Shown: positions 56,430-64,000 of the stretch, in pieces
Layout: each line of letters starts with the position of its first letter
Numbering within the stretch: position 1 is the stretch's first letter
IMG/VR virus record: IMGVR_UViG_3300025276_000031
Coordinates: 1-64,000 of that record
Length of the DNA stretch: 64,000 nt
Strand: one strand, 5' to 3'
Source of the DNA: a virus
The notes under the pieces: generated by a model
Seen by the model: the letters and a program-made list of their open reading frames with translations, nothing else
The model's database searches: none
Told to the model about the DNA's origin: nothing
Made by a program: the position numbers and the translations under genes

Positions 56430-57101
56430 ATGCCATACCTGACCAGCAGCATACCATACTTTAAAGCGTGGGTACGTAGGGAATACACTAAGAATCTTGA
56501 AGATTATCACGGCGAGTTTCTACATGCTATGGTCATAGGTGTTACTACAATGCCCAACCGCACTCTTAGCTTCCAAGTAATGTTTACAGGGTGTGAGTCA
56601 GACGATACCGAGGACGAGAATGTACATGGCGGGGCAATGTGGGCTAGGATGCCCCTGACGGCTCTTGTAGCGGATGTACCGCTTGAGGAATGGCCTACGG
56701 TTTTACCACCGTATCTTGCACAGCCTTGGGATTGCATGTCTCACTATCACTCGGTGTATAAACTAGAACGAGCTTCTCCCGCACCATGGATAGCCAAAGT
56801 AGATGGTGAGTTTTATCCTGCTAAATATTTGTTTACTGTAGACTACACAGATAGCGAAGTAGCTGACGATCCTGCACAGCATAAGCAAAGTCACGTACTT
56901 GAGTTGTTAGATGCAGGCGAATATACAGGCAATATAGTGGCACTACCAAACAATCGGGTACGCGTGACGCACCCTGCGTGGTTTGAAACAGGGGAAGGCG
57001 CTCCAGACTTTAAACCAAATCAACATATATATGGTTCAAAAGAAGACGTAGAATACGTCTGGGACACAGAGCGCGTGTTCAACAACTTGTACAAGGAATA
57101 A
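56430..57101 (+). CDS. Hypothetical virion-region protein
   Basis: A 223-residue protein after a one-base gap. It contains EDYHGEFLHAMVIGVTTMPN, RTLSFQVMFTGCESDD, NVHGGAMWARMPLTALVAD, CMSHYHSVYKLERASPAPW and PAKYLFTVDYTDSEVADDPA. This order (HGG-MWARMP, W-C-SHYHSV, F-VDYT) recurs in an uncharacterised family of T4-like and marine phages. Possible metal-binding His residues are present (SHYHSV). It may be a structural or assembly protein; no enzyme family was matched. Confidence 0.68.
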   Translation: MPYLTSSIPYFKAWVRREYTKNLEDYHGEFLHAMVIGVTTMPNRTLSFQVMFTGCESDDTEDENVHGGAMWARMPLTALVADVPLEEWPTVLPPYLAQPWDCMSHYHSVYKLERASPAPWIAKVDGEFYPAKYLFTVDYTDSEVADDPAQHKQSHVLELLDAGEYTGNIVALPNNRVRVTHPAWFETGEGAPDFKPNQHIYGSKEDVEYVWDTERVFNNLYKE

Positions 57102-57105
57102 AACC

Positions 57106-57519
57106 ATGAAGATGAAGAAAAAAGGTTACTCTATGGGTGGCATGAAGAAAAAAGGTTACGCTAAAGGCAAGAAAGTTACGCAGGACGGTATTGACTCTGC
57201 TGCTAGAGCCGAGGCTGGGAGTGTTATGGAAGGTCAACGTATCTCTCCAGAAATGCCCGGGGTAGCAACGTCGTTGCGTCCAAAGATGCGGCCTAAGTCA
57301 GTAGAACAAAAGGCAAAGATGCGTAAAGTAAAACCAAAAATGCGCCCTGAAGGTATGAAAGCCGGTGGCATGACTAAAAAAATGAAAGCTGGCGGCGGTG
57401 TTATGACTAAAAAAATGAAAGCTGGCGGCGGTGTTATGAAGAAAAAAGGTTATGCCAACGGTGGTAAAGTGCGCGGTTACGGTATGGCTCGTGGCGGCAA
57501 ACCTGCCAAAATGGTCTGA
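57106..57519 (+). CDS. Lys/Gly/Met-rich repeat protein
   Basis: A 137-residue basic protein. It consists largely of short repeats: M-K-K-K-G-Y at residues 3-8, 13-18 and near 115, and three KMKAGGGVM-type blocks around residues 87-114 (MTKKMKAGGGVM twice in tandem). The DNA repeats are nearly exact (about 57367-57440), so the number of units may vary between relatives. Composition suggests DNA condensation or a flexible virion component. Related repeats occur at 59017-59199 (MAKKGYASGGKV). Confidence 0.65.
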   Translation: MKMKKKGYSMGGMKKKGYAKGKKVTQDGIDSAARAEAGSVMEGQRISPEMPGVATSLRPKMRPKSVEQKAKMRKVKPKMRPEGMKAGGMTKKMKAGGGVMTKKMKAGGGVMKKKGYANGGKVRGYGMARGGKPAKMV

Positions 57520-57692
57520 TGCGAAAATACTACAAATCCAGTGGGTCTTCTTGTAATACTAAAGGTTATAAGGAAGGCGGTACAGTCAAGGACGCTTGCT
57601 ACAAAAAGGTAAAGGCTTCGTACAAAGTCTTTCCTAGCGCGTATGCAAGTGGCGCAATTGCGAAGTGTAGAAAGAAAAGGGGCGGCAAGTAA
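57519..57692 (+). CDS. Small basic Cys-containing protein
   Basis: A 57-residue protein from ATG 57519, one-base overlap on each side. It reads MRKYYKSSGSSCNTKGYKEG and ends with DACYKKVKASYKVFPSAYAS and GAIAKCRKKRGGK. The block Y-x-x-V-K-x-x-Y-K-V-F-P-S-A-Y-A-S-G-A-I-A-K-C-R is very characteristic of short phage proteins found beside DUF6321- and DUF5872-type genes. Its function is unknown. It may bind DNA because of its charge. Confidence 0.7.
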   Translation: MRKYYKSSGSSCNTKGYKEGGTVKDACYKKVKASYKVFPSAYASGAIAKCRKKRGGK

Positions 57693-57970
57693 TGGCTGTT
57701 CGTAAAACAGCAAAGGGTGCTGCCCTAAAACGCTGGTTTAAAGAGGATTGGAAAGATGTCCGCACAGGCAAAGAGTGTGGTCGGCAGGAAGGCGAGAAAC
57801 GCGGTACACCGTACTGTAGACCGTCTAAGCGCGTATCTAGCAAGACTCCTAAAACTAGCAGCGAGATGACTAAGGCTGAGAAAAGTAAACGTATAGCGCA
57901 GAAAAAACGTTTAGGACAACCTGCGGGAAAACCTAAACGTGTAGCTCCTGCAAAAAGGCGTAAGAAATGA
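57692..57970 (+). CDS. Small basic protein, DUF5872-like
   Basis: A 92-residue protein, overlaps of one and four bases with its neighbours. It has RWFKEDWKDVRTGKECGRQE, GTPYCRPSKRVSSKTP, MTKAEKSKRIAQKKRLG and a Lys/Arg/Pro tail. The W-F-K-E-D-W-x-D-V ... C-G-R ... P-Y-C-R-P pattern matches DUF5872 as I know it. The role is unknown, but the constant company of similar basic genes suggests a joint role in the virion. Confidence 0.72.
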   Translation: MAVRKTAKGAALKRWFKEDWKDVRTGKECGRQEGEKRGTPYCRPSKRVSSKTPKTSSEMTKAEKSKRIAQKKRLGQPAGKPKRVAPAKRRKK

Positions 57971-58659
57971 CAACATCAGGCACCGCAACGTTCAATATGG
58001 ACTTCACGGAAATTGCTGAAGAGGCATGGGAACGTGCGGGGCGTGAGCTTCGCAGTGGCTATGATTTACGTACAGCGCGACGATCCATGAATCTTATGAC
58101 GATTGAGTGGCAGAACCGTGGCATAAATATGTGGACTATTGATAATCCAACATCCATTAATCTAGTACAGGGTCAGTCGGAGTACACGTTACCAGCAGAT
58201 ACCATTGATTTGCTTGAACAACAAATACGTACTAACGCTGCTAATACCAGCACACAATCGGACCTTACCATAAACCGCATAAGTGTATCCACGTACTCGG
58301 CTATTCCTAACAAGTTAACACAAGGCCGACCTATACAGATATATGTGCAACGGTTGCAGCCTGCCCCCAAAGTGCTTGTGTGGCCTGTTCCTGACAATAA
58401 CAACTATCAACTTAATTACTGGCGTATGCGTCGAATTGAAGACGCAGGTAGCGGCATACAAACAGCAGACATAAGTTTTAGATTTTTACCGTGCCTCGTC
58501 TCGGGACTAGCTTATCATATTGCAATGAAAGTTCCCGAACTTGTAGACCGCGTACAGATGTTAAAAGCTGTGTACGACGAACAGTTTGAAATGGCTGCTA
58601 GTGAAGATAGAGAAAAAACACCTGCACGGTTCGTACCTAGAATAGCAGGTATACACTAA
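57967..58659 (+). CDS. Head-completion/neck protein, P22 gp4-like
   Basis: A 230-residue protein, ATGA overlap. It has FTEIAEEAWERAGRELRSGY, DLRTARRSMNLMTIEWQNRG, then TIDLLEQQIR and a P-x-x-V-L-V-W-P-V-P-D strand segment, then a helical end. The helix pair with A-(W/Y)-x-R-x-G and L-x-x-(A/M)-x-x-S-x-N-L-x-x-x-x-W-x-x-x-G-I is typical of P22 gp4-type tail accessory (head-completion) proteins. It would attach below the portal in the neck. The position before an adaptor-like gene supports this. Confidence 0.75.
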   Translation: MTTSGTATFNMDFTEIAEEAWERAGRELRSGYDLRTARRSMNLMTIEWQNRGINMWTIDNPTSINLVQGQSEYTLPADTIDLLEQQIRTNAANTSTQSDLTINRISVSTYSAIPNKLTQGRPIQIYVQRLQPAPKVLVWPVPDNNNYQLNYWRMRRIEDAGSGIQTADISFRFLPCLVSGLAYHIAMKVPELVDRVQMLKAVYDEQFEMAASEDREKTPARFVPRIAGIH

Positions 58660-59006
58660 TGGGTAATAGGTTTGCAGCTGGAAAACGTGCCATCGGAATG
58701 TGCGATGTGTGTGGATTTCAGTATAAATTGCATAAACTAAAAGACCTGTTTGTAAAAGGTACAAACTCGCATGTCAAAGCCTGCCCAACTTGTTGGAACC
58801 CTAGTCATCCACAATTACGATTAGGAGAGTTGCCAATAAACGATCCCGAGGCACTACGTAACCCCCGCCCAGATCAAGGTTTAACATCAAGCAGAAACTT
58901 TCAAGGTGGTTGGAACCCTGTAGGATTAGCCGATCCTTTTAATCTAATGCCAAATAGGTTAGTTGGTAGTGGATCAATAGGAACAGTAACAGTAGTAACA
59001 AACTAG
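58659..59006 (+). CDS. Zinc-ribbon virion-region protein
   Basis: A 115-residue protein with TAATG coupling. It contains MCDVCGFQYKLHKLKDLFVK and HVKACPTCWNPSHPQLRLGE, two CxxC pairs about 26 residues apart with a KLHKLK basic segment. The rest is Pro/Asn-rich (PINDPEALRNPRPDQGL, GWNPVGLADPFNLM). The layout C-x-x-C-G-F ... C-P-x-C-W-x-P-x-H-P-Q-x-x-L-G is seen in proteins near the neck genes of marine podoviruses. Function unknown, possibly structural. Confidence 0.68.
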   Translation: MGNRFAAGKRAIGMCDVCGFQYKLHKLKDLFVKGTNSHVKACPTCWNPSHPQLRLGELPINDPEALRNPRPDQGLTSSRNFQGGWNPVGLADPFNLMPNRLVGSGSIGTVTVVTN

Positions 59007-59016
59007 GAGCACGTTT

Positions 59017-59199
59017 ATGGCTAAAAAATTAAACAAAGGACTAACAGAATTAAAGAAAGAACGCCCTGCTGTTGTTAGAGCTATGGGCTATCAAAAAGGT
59101 GGTATGGCTAAAAAAGGTTATGCTAGTGGTGGTAAAGTAAAAGTTCGCGGTACTGGTGCAGCAACGCAAGGTATCTACGCAAGAGGGCCGATGGGGTAA
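59017..59199 (+). CDS. Small basic glycine-rich protein
   Basis: A 60-residue protein with CTAGGAGCACG upstream. It reads MAKKLNKGLTELKKERPAVV, RAMGYQKGGMAKKGYASGGK, then KVRGTGAATQGIYARGPMG. The GYASGGKV part repeats the style of the 57106-57519 protein (GYANGGKV). The end A-T-x-G-I-Y-A-R-G-P-M-G resembles a conserved C-terminus of such phage proteins. Probably a minor virion or DNA-binding peptide. Confidence 0.65.
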   Translation: MAKKLNKGLTELKKERPAVVRAMGYQKGGMAKKGYASGGKVKVRGTGAATQGIYARGPMG

Positions 59200-59202
59200 A
59201 TT

Positions 59203-59832
59203 ATGAATTATACTGCGTTAACAACTAATATACAGGATATCTGCGAAACTACTTTCACTGCGGATGTGTTAGCTATGTTTACGCAGCAATCCGAACAGAA
59301 AATATACAACTCGGTGCAGATTCCTGCACTGCGTAAAAACGTTGTAGGCACTATATCTGGCAGTAATAAATACCTTACTGCACCTTCAGATTTTATATGG
59401 GCTTATTCTTTAGCGGTTATAAGCGCAGGAGATGTGTATACGTATCTAATTAATAAAGATGTTAACTTTATGCGTGAAGCGTATCCTAACCCTAGTGACA
59501 AAGGTGTTCCAAAACATTATGCGTATTTTGATGACGATACGTTTATTCTCGGACCAACCCCGGAAACAAGTTACAGTACAGAACTGCATTACGGGTACTA
59601 TCCAGAATCTATAGTTACCGCTGGGACTACATGGTTAGGCGAAAACTTTGATTCTGCGCTGTTAAACGGTGCTTTAATAGAAGCAATACGTTTTATGAAG
59701 GGGGAACCCGATGTAGTTGCAATGTATGAATCATTGTATGCACAGTCGATAACCTTGTTAAAAAACCTTGGAGATGGTAAGCTGCGTGAAGACGCGTATC
59801 GTTCTGGGCAAGTTCGTACCACAGTAAGCTAG
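59203..59832 (+). CDS. Adaptor/tail tubular protein A-like neck protein
   Basis: A 209-residue protein. It starts MNYTALTTNIQDICETTFTA, continues with AMFTQQSEQKIYNSVQIPAL, a P-x-D-F-x-W-x-Y-S beta segment, then PKHYAYFDDDTFILGPTPET and GENFDSALLNGALIEAIRFM. This pattern (N-terminal helix pair, W-A-Y-S strand, LGPTP) is common to phage adaptor proteins of the T7 gp11/HK97 gp6-like kind. It would link portal to tail. The distance of one gene to the P22-gp4-like gene supports a neck role. Confidence 0.72.
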   Translation: MNYTALTTNIQDICETTFTADVLAMFTQQSEQKIYNSVQIPALRKNVVGTISGSNKYLTAPSDFIWAYSLAVISAGDVYTYLINKDVNFMREAYPNPSDKGVPKHYAYFDDDTFILGPTPETSYSTELHYGYYPESIVTAGTTWLGENFDSALLNGALIEAIRFMKGEPDVVAMYESLYAQSITLLKNLGDGKLREDAYRSGQVRTTVS

Positions 59833-59842
59833 GAGATAAGAA

Positions 59843-60307
59843 ATGGCTTTCACAGGAAACTTTATGTGTACTTCGTTTAAGAAGGCACTACTCGACGGTG
59901 AGATGGACTTTAGTGCCAACACCAACGATACGTTTAAAATTGCACTATACACAAACTCTGCCTCGTTAACAGCAGCTACCAATGGCTATGCAAATAGTAC
60001 CGGAGGAGAAGTGGCTAATGGAAACGGTTATGATACAGCGGGTAAAACACTATCAATCAGTCAAGTACCTACATCTACGGGTACGGGTACAACTGTGTTT
60101 CTTAGTTTTGGCACGATCAACTGGACCTCTTCGACCATTACCGCACGAGGTGCTTTGATTTACCGTTCTAGTGGAGCAAATACCAACACTGCAGTTGCAG
60201 TATTAGATTTCTTGGCTGATAAATCCTCCTCGAATGGTACGTTTGAAGTTCAGTTCCCAACTAACAACGCGACAAGTGCTATCATCCGTATTGAAACACC
60301 TTCGTAA
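59843..60307 (+). CDS. Small beta-rich virion protein
   Basis: A 154-residue protein with GGAGATAAGAA upstream. It begins MAFTGNFMCTSFKKALLDGE, then DTFKIALYTNSASLTAATNG and GTGTTVFLSFGTINWTSSTI, ending with VQFPTNNATSAIIRIETPS. The pattern FK-x-x-L-x-x-G ... D-x-F-K-I-A-L-Y recurs in uncharacterised phage tail or appendage proteins. It may be a component of the tail tip or a fibre knob. No enzyme motif was seen. Confidence 0.62.
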   Translation: MAFTGNFMCTSFKKALLDGEMDFSANTNDTFKIALYTNSASLTAATNGYANSTGGEVANGNGYDTAGKTLSISQVPTSTGTGTTVFLSFGTINWTSSTITARGALIYRSSGANTNTAVAVLDFLADKSSSNGTFEVQFPTNNATSAIIRIETPS

Positions 60308-60326
60308 ACTTTAAAGGACATCTGCA

Positions 60327-60782
60327 ATGGCTTTTAAACTAGCAAATAGAGTTAACGTACTAACGTCCACTACAGGCACGGGTTCGATAGCTTTAGGTTC
60401 TGCGGTAGCAGGATTTCAAACGTTTTCGGCAGCGGGTGTAGCTAATGGTGATACCGTACGGTACACTATAGAAGATGGCGTTAATTTTGAAATAGGTGTG
60501 GGAACGCTTAGTAATTCTGTGGGCACAATGGCGCGCAGTGTTAGTGAAAGTTCCAATAGTGATAACGCCATAACCCTATCTGGCAATGCTACAGTGTTTT
60601 TAACGGCCACGTCTATAGACATACAGACAGGGGTTAATATTACTGGTGGAGCCGTAACGGGTATAACAGACTTGACTGTAGCTGATGGTGGCACCGGAGC
60701 ATCAACTATTAGTGCGGCTCAAACAAATTTACAAGTAGACCCTGCTGGCACTGCGGCGGCTCTAGCAATAGCATTGGGGTGA
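60327..60782 (+). CDS. Tail fibre-like protein, short
   Basis: A 151-residue protein. The first part is a beta-rich domain (VNVLTSTTGTGSIALGSAVA, GDTVRYTIEDGVNFEIGVGT). The end, TDLTVADGGTGASTISAAQT and NLQV-DPAG, is the V-A-x-G-G-T-G-A-x-T-x-x-x-A-x-x-N-L link known from many tail fibre proteins. The protein looks like the proximal part of a fibre, perhaps joined with other fibre genes downstream. The DGGTGAST motif is the strongest evidence. Confidence 0.65.
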   Translation: MAFKLANRVNVLTSTTGTGSIALGSAVAGFQTFSAAGVANGDTVRYTIEDGVNFEIGVGTLSNSVGTMARSVSESSNSDNAITLSGNATVFLTATSIDIQTGVNITGGAVTGITDLTVADGGTGASTISAAQTNLQVDPAGTAAALAIALG

Positions 60783-60788
60783 TATATC

Positions 60789-61115
60789 ATGGCTAATATA
60801 TTCAAAAGTTACATGGTTAGACAAGCTGGAGTAAGTGAAGCTCTTGTCGTTACTGTAGCTGCAAATACGCAGACAGTTGCGGTTGGAGTAAACCTTGCAA
60901 ATCTTCTGACCACACAGATCACCGCAAGCGTTTATATTGAACGTGGTGGATCAAATGTAGATTACTACATTGTAAAAGACGCGCCCATACCTGCACAGAG
61001 TGCGTTGTCTGTGTTAGACGGTAAAATCATTTTAATGGCAGCAGACAAATTGTATGTTAAATCTAGCGTAAATACGAGTCTAGACGCTATACTGTCTGTG
61101 CTTGAAATTACTTAA
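60789..61115 (+). CDS. Small beta-rich virion protein, paralog-like of 8958
   Basis: A 108-residue protein. It reads MANIFKSYMVRQAGVSEALV, VNLANLLTTQITASVYIERG and ends LSVLEIT. Length, beta alternation and the end match the protein at 8958-9278 (SILEVT). Such proteins (one per fibre cluster) may cap or connect the fibres. No function was recognised. The gene is separated by about ten bases from both neighbours. Confidence 0.6.
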   Translation: MANIFKSYMVRQAGVSEALVVTVAANTQTVAVGVNLANLLTTQITASVYIERGGSNVDYYIVKDAPIPAQSALSVLDGKIILMAADKLYVKSSVNTSLDAILSVLEIT

Positions 61116-61129
61116 ACTGGAGAAACCTA

Positions 61130-62887
61130 ATGGCTGGATATATTGGCGCTAAATCTTCAGGAATTATCTCAGGTATTGATGCTTCTATTGCTGAACTTAA
61201 CCTAACAGATAAAGCAGCGGCTAACGGTGTAACCGAAGCGAATAAAGTTCTCACGGCAGATGCTAACAAAGACGTTACAGCCATCCGCAATCTTGCTGCT
61301 ACTGGGGCTGTAGCTGCTGGCGGGGTTATAACTGCTGGCGGGGCTATAACTGCTACGGGAGCATCGGTAGGCGCACTTGCTAGAGGTGCCATACAAACAG
61401 GTAATTCATCAAATGTAGCTGCACCTTTATCTAAAGGAGCAGCAGGTACTGTCCTAACCGCTGGTGCTAACGATCTTAGCTGGGTAGCAGCATCAAGCGG
61501 TGGTGAACAAGAGTTTACGGCAACAGGTGCAATCACCGCTGGTAAACCTGTTGGCATTAATTCGAACGGTACTATTAGCACAGCGGTTGTCATAAAATCG
61601 TCTGTTCAAAGACCTACATCATCAAACCTTACTTTTTATGGCGCGGGTTATAACCCCGCCCAAAATAAATATTTAATGGTTGGGAGACGGAGTACTGGTT
61701 CAGGAACTAGTGTTGCAGAGGCAATTGTCGTTACACTAAGCGGCACTACTTTTTCTTTTAATTCGTCACAGACTCAATTTGAAGGGTTTGAGCCATCCGC
61801 CCTTCCTTATAACGTTGTCTATGATGCTGGAAGCCAAAAGAATTTAGTTATTTGGACGCGGCAAGATGGTCGAGCAAGGTCAAGGGTTGGGACTATTTCT
61901 GGCACCTCAGTGTCGTTTGGTTCAACAGCAACTGCTGCAAGTGGAACGGGCGGTACTGAAAAAATCTTTGCAGTAAATGCGGGAAACACTAAAGTTGTTC
62001 ATATTGCACGGCAAGAATTGAACGGCGATGGAGAACATCATTTGTATGCAACGGTGAATACTATTTCTGGCACATCCGTGTCAATGGGTTCACCCGTTGA
62101 TATTTCTGGCGCGCGTACGAACTCAGGTGGGCTTATTGGTCAATACGGACTTTGCTACGACAGCAATGCTGGTAAGGTTGTTGTTTTTTATGTGATTCAA
62201 GGAAATACAACTTTGTTCTGTAGAGTAGGAACGGTTAGTAACACTACAATCTCGTTTGGTACAGCAGTCGATACTGGGTATGATATGAGTGTTCTAAGGC
62301 CAAAACCTGTTTTTGACCCCTCTACTAATAAAGTGGTTTTAGTATTTGCTGACAGCGGTAACTTAAATAATTCTAAAGCACTTGTTGGAACAGTTAATGG
62401 CAACTCAATTTCGTTTGCTGCTAATCCCACAGAAATGGGAGCTATTGGTAATCCAAAGGCAGTATACAATTCAACTAACAGCACAATTGTCTTGGATTAT
62501 GGTAGCTTAGAAGTTGTGAAGCAAACTGGGACAATTGTAGAGCGCGACAGGGTATTTACGTACACTGATGTGAACTCAACTCAGTCAACGTTAATTTACG
62601 ATGATGATAACCAATCAATTGTACTTATGGCTGACCAGCTAGGTGATTCTATTGCGATTAAAACAGCGTCTCCAAAGTTCGTTGGTCTGGCAAAAGCAAA
62701 TATTGCAAACGGCGCGACAGGAAAAGTAACCGTAACAGGTGGTATCAACACAAGCCAATCAGGGTTAGTTTCTGGTTTTGACTATGGTCTTCCATCGGAT
62801 TCTGCAACGCTAGTTAGCGGTTCGAACAATAAAATTGGCGTAGCGTTATCAGCATCAACCATATTAGTGACAGAGGGGTCAATATAA
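61130..62887 (+). CDS. Tail fibre-like protein
   Basis: A 585-residue protein with a CTGGAG site. The N-terminal part MAGYIGAKSSGIISGIDASI and Ala/Gly-rich repeats (ATGAVAAGGVITAGGAITAT) precede the connector AASSGGEQEFTATGAITAGK with PVGINSNGTIS, shared with the next gene. The long C-terminal part (about residues 170-570) has repeated strands of ISGTSVSFGS-type (GTISGTSVSFG, NTISGTSVSMG, GTVSNTTISFG, GTVNGNSISFA), a beta-propeller or beta-helix-like repeat with spacing of about 50-60 residues. It is probably the receptor-binding fibre; the repeated V-G-T-x-S-G-T-S-V-S-F strand is visible directly. Confidence 0.78.
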   Translation: MAGYIGAKSSGIISGIDASIAELNLTDKAAANGVTEANKVLTADANKDVTAIRNLAATGAVAAGGVITAGGAITATGASVGALARGAIQTGNSSNVAAPLSKGAAGTVLTAGANDLSWVAASSGGEQEFTATGAITAGKPVGINSNGTISTAVVIKSSVQRPTSSNLTFYGAGYNPAQNKYLMVGRRSTGSGTSVAEAIVVTLSGTTFSFNSSQTQFEGFEPSALPYNVVYDAGSQKNLVIWTRQDGRARSRVGTISGTSVSFGSTATAASGTGGTEKIFAVNAGNTKVVHIARQELNGDGEHHLYATVNTISGTSVSMGSPVDISGARTNSGGLIGQYGLCYDSNAGKVVVFYVIQGNTTLFCRVGTVSNTTISFGTAVDTGYDMSVLRPKPVFDPSTNKVVLVFADSGNLNNSKALVGTVNGNSISFAANPTEMGAIGNPKAVYNSTNSTIVLDYGSLEVVKQTGTIVERDRVFTYTDVNSTQSTLIYDDDNQSIVLMADQLGDSIAIKTASPKFVGLAKANIANGATGKVTVTGGINTSQSGLVSGFDYGLPSDSATLVSGSNNKIGVALSASTILVTEGSI

Positions 62888-62890
62888 GAC

Positions 62891-64000
62891 ATGTCAGGAT
62901 ATATAGGCACACAGCCCGTACCACAGGCCACACAGAAGCGTCAGGCTTTTACCGCGACTAATGGTCAAACATCCTTTGCTACAAGCGGGTACAGCGTAGG
63001 CTTTGTTGATGTTTATATGAACGGCGTAAAGCTGGCGGCTGCTGATTATACAGCCACTAACGGCTCTGATGTTGTTTTATCTTCAGGTGCTTTGGTTAAC
63101 GATATTGTAGAGATTGTAGCGTTTACATCTTTTGTAGCTTCTGGCGGCTTACCAGCTACGGGTGGCACTGTCACAGGTGACATTACTTTTAACGACAGTA
63201 TTAAATCTAAGTTTGGGACAGGCGCTGATTTACAGGTGTTTCATAACGGCACAGACGCCAAGATTAATAATGATACAGGCCACCTAGACCTAAGCAATAC
63301 CACTGCTGGCTCCTCAATAAGAATACTTGGCTCTGGTGAAAGTCTAGCTGAATTTTCTGATGATGGTGATGTAGACCTGTTTTTTAACGGAGCGTTAAAA
63401 TTATCAACAACGAACACAGGCGTAACAGTTGCGGGTGTGTTGGCTGCTACGACCCTTACGGGTAACGGCGCAGGTATCACGGGTTTGTCAGCGGGTGGTG
63501 AGCAGACTTTTACAGCCACAGGCGCAATCACCGCTGGTCGTCCCGTAGGCTTGAACTCAAACGGAACGATTAGTTCTCTGATTTCGCCTTTTGGCCCTGC
63601 CGGGTCTCAAAGCCCTGCGTTTGCAGCAGAATATAACAACATAGACTATAACTCATCAAACAACACAGTTACTGGATTTGTTTCTGACACTTCTGGCGGC
63701 AGTGGTGGGTATCTGTTGCAAGTCGCATCTATTGACGCAAGTTTAAATATTACGTCTGGCACTGCGGTCAGAGTTCCCGGATCAGACAGGGGCGTTTTTA
63801 CGGCGCAGAATCAAAATGCAAGAGATTTGAGTACAGGTAAATACTTGTGTATCTTCCAAGAGACAAATCCGGGTTCTAATCTGAGGGCCGCTGTTGCTAC
63901 CGTCAGCGGTACAAGTGTAAGTTTTGGAGGTGAACAACAATTAGGTTCTTCAAGCGAGGGACAGGATTTCGAGCTAGTCTACAGCGGCACAGCAAACAAA
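62891..64000 (+). CDS. Tail fibre-like protein, N-terminal part (3' cut by window edge)
   Basis: The frame is open from ATG 62891 to the window end (370 codons). It begins MSGYIGTQPVPQATQKRQAF, a typical start of marine phage fibre-like proteins, followed by a beta domain (TATNGQTSFATSGYSVGFVD, VYMNGVKLAAADYTATNGSD). Residues about 110-180 have NDSIKSKFGTGADLQVFHNG and GSGESLAEFSDDGDVDLFFN, matching the truncated gene at the left window edge. From about residue 200 SAGGEQTFTATGAITAGRPV is the connector shared with the 61130 gene. The C-terminal repeats with VSGTSVSFGG begin but are cut off. Confidence 0.82.
   Translation, partial: MSGYIGTQPVPQATQKRQAFTATNGQTSFATSGYSVGFVDVYMNGVKLAAADYTATNGSDVVLSSGALVNDIVEIVAFTSFVASGGLPATGGTVTGDITFNDSIKSKFGTGADLQVFHNGTDAKINNDTGHLDLSNTTAGSSIRILGSGESLAEFSDDGDVDLFFNGALKLSTTNTGVTVAGVLAATTLTGNGAGITGLSAGGEQTFTATGAITAGRPVGLNSNGTISSLISPFGPAGSQSPAFAAEYNNIDYNSSNNTVTGFVSDTSGGSGGYLLQVASIDASLNITSGTAVRVPGSDRGVFTAQNQNARDLSTGKYLCIFQETNPGSNLRAAVATVSGTSVSFGGEQQLGSSSEGQDFELVYSGTANK

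Noticed and set aside
1-64000. tRNA genes or lysogeny genes
   Set aside because: No cloverleaf-like sequence was noticed and no integrase or recognised repressor; the excisionase-type HTH at 29633 alone does not support lysogeny.

Overview
The window is part of a tailed double-stranded DNA phage genome. Terminase, portal, scaffold, capsid and tail genes are packed with short gaps and many 1-, 4- and 8-nt start/stop overlaps, and no rRNA, tRNA or bacterial housekeeping gene was seen. The set of DNA polymerase A, AEP-like primase-helicase, SNF2 helicase, DUF2815-like ssDNA-binding protein, GroES-like protein, P22-gp4-like and adaptor-like neck proteins, tail-hub-like proteins and two giant internal virion proteins suggests a short-tailed (podovirus-like) phage of the kind common in marine metagenomes. 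The host cannot be read from the sequence. A holin resembling the gene-transfer-agent three-TM type weakly points to Alphaproteobacteria. No integrase, excisionase system or phage repressor was recognised, so a lytic lifestyle is the simpler reading.

There are two opposing transcription blocks. The rightward late block starts at about 46.95 kb: small and large terminase, portal, GroES-like protein, scaffold, decoration protein, major capsid protein and a strong terminator, then small virion proteins, neck proteins and fibre genes, running off the right edge. The left edge opens inside another paralogous fibre gene and continues in the same direction: a tail-assembly-chaperone-like gene, one tail-hub module, a lysis cassette, a second tail-hub module, then internal virion proteins of 1681, 212, 297, 650 and 2518 residues up to 25.87 kb. 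The late block therefore probably closes across the window edges on a circular or permuted genome slightly longer than 64 kb.

The leftward block (46.6 to 25.9 kb) carries replication and takeover genes: primase-helicase, ssDNA-binding protein, SNF2 helicase, PD-(D/E)XK nuclease, family A DNA polymerase, a VRR-NUC nuclease, many small DNA-binding or zinc-ribbon proteins, and a MoxR ATPase / zincin-VWA / DUF3150 module. It ends at a hairpin terminator facing the end of the late block. Between 45.3 and 45.97 kb lies a non-coding, repeat-rich stretch with two terminators, which is the best origin or control-region candidate.

The most unusual signals are: an 18-bp near-perfect palindrome (TTCGGGCA-NN-TGCCCGAA) repeated about eleven times, almost only between leftward genes and in two duplicated promoter-leader cassettes; the MoxR-VWA-DUF3150 module; a small gene apparently overprinted inside the giant 2518-residue protein; that giant protein's ADP-ribosyltransferase-like and HExxH metallopeptidase segments; two diverged copies of the tail-hub gene pair; and a 14-bp palindrome repeated at three junctions around the lysis cassette, always read as Gly-Ser-Ile-Glu in a tiny frame.
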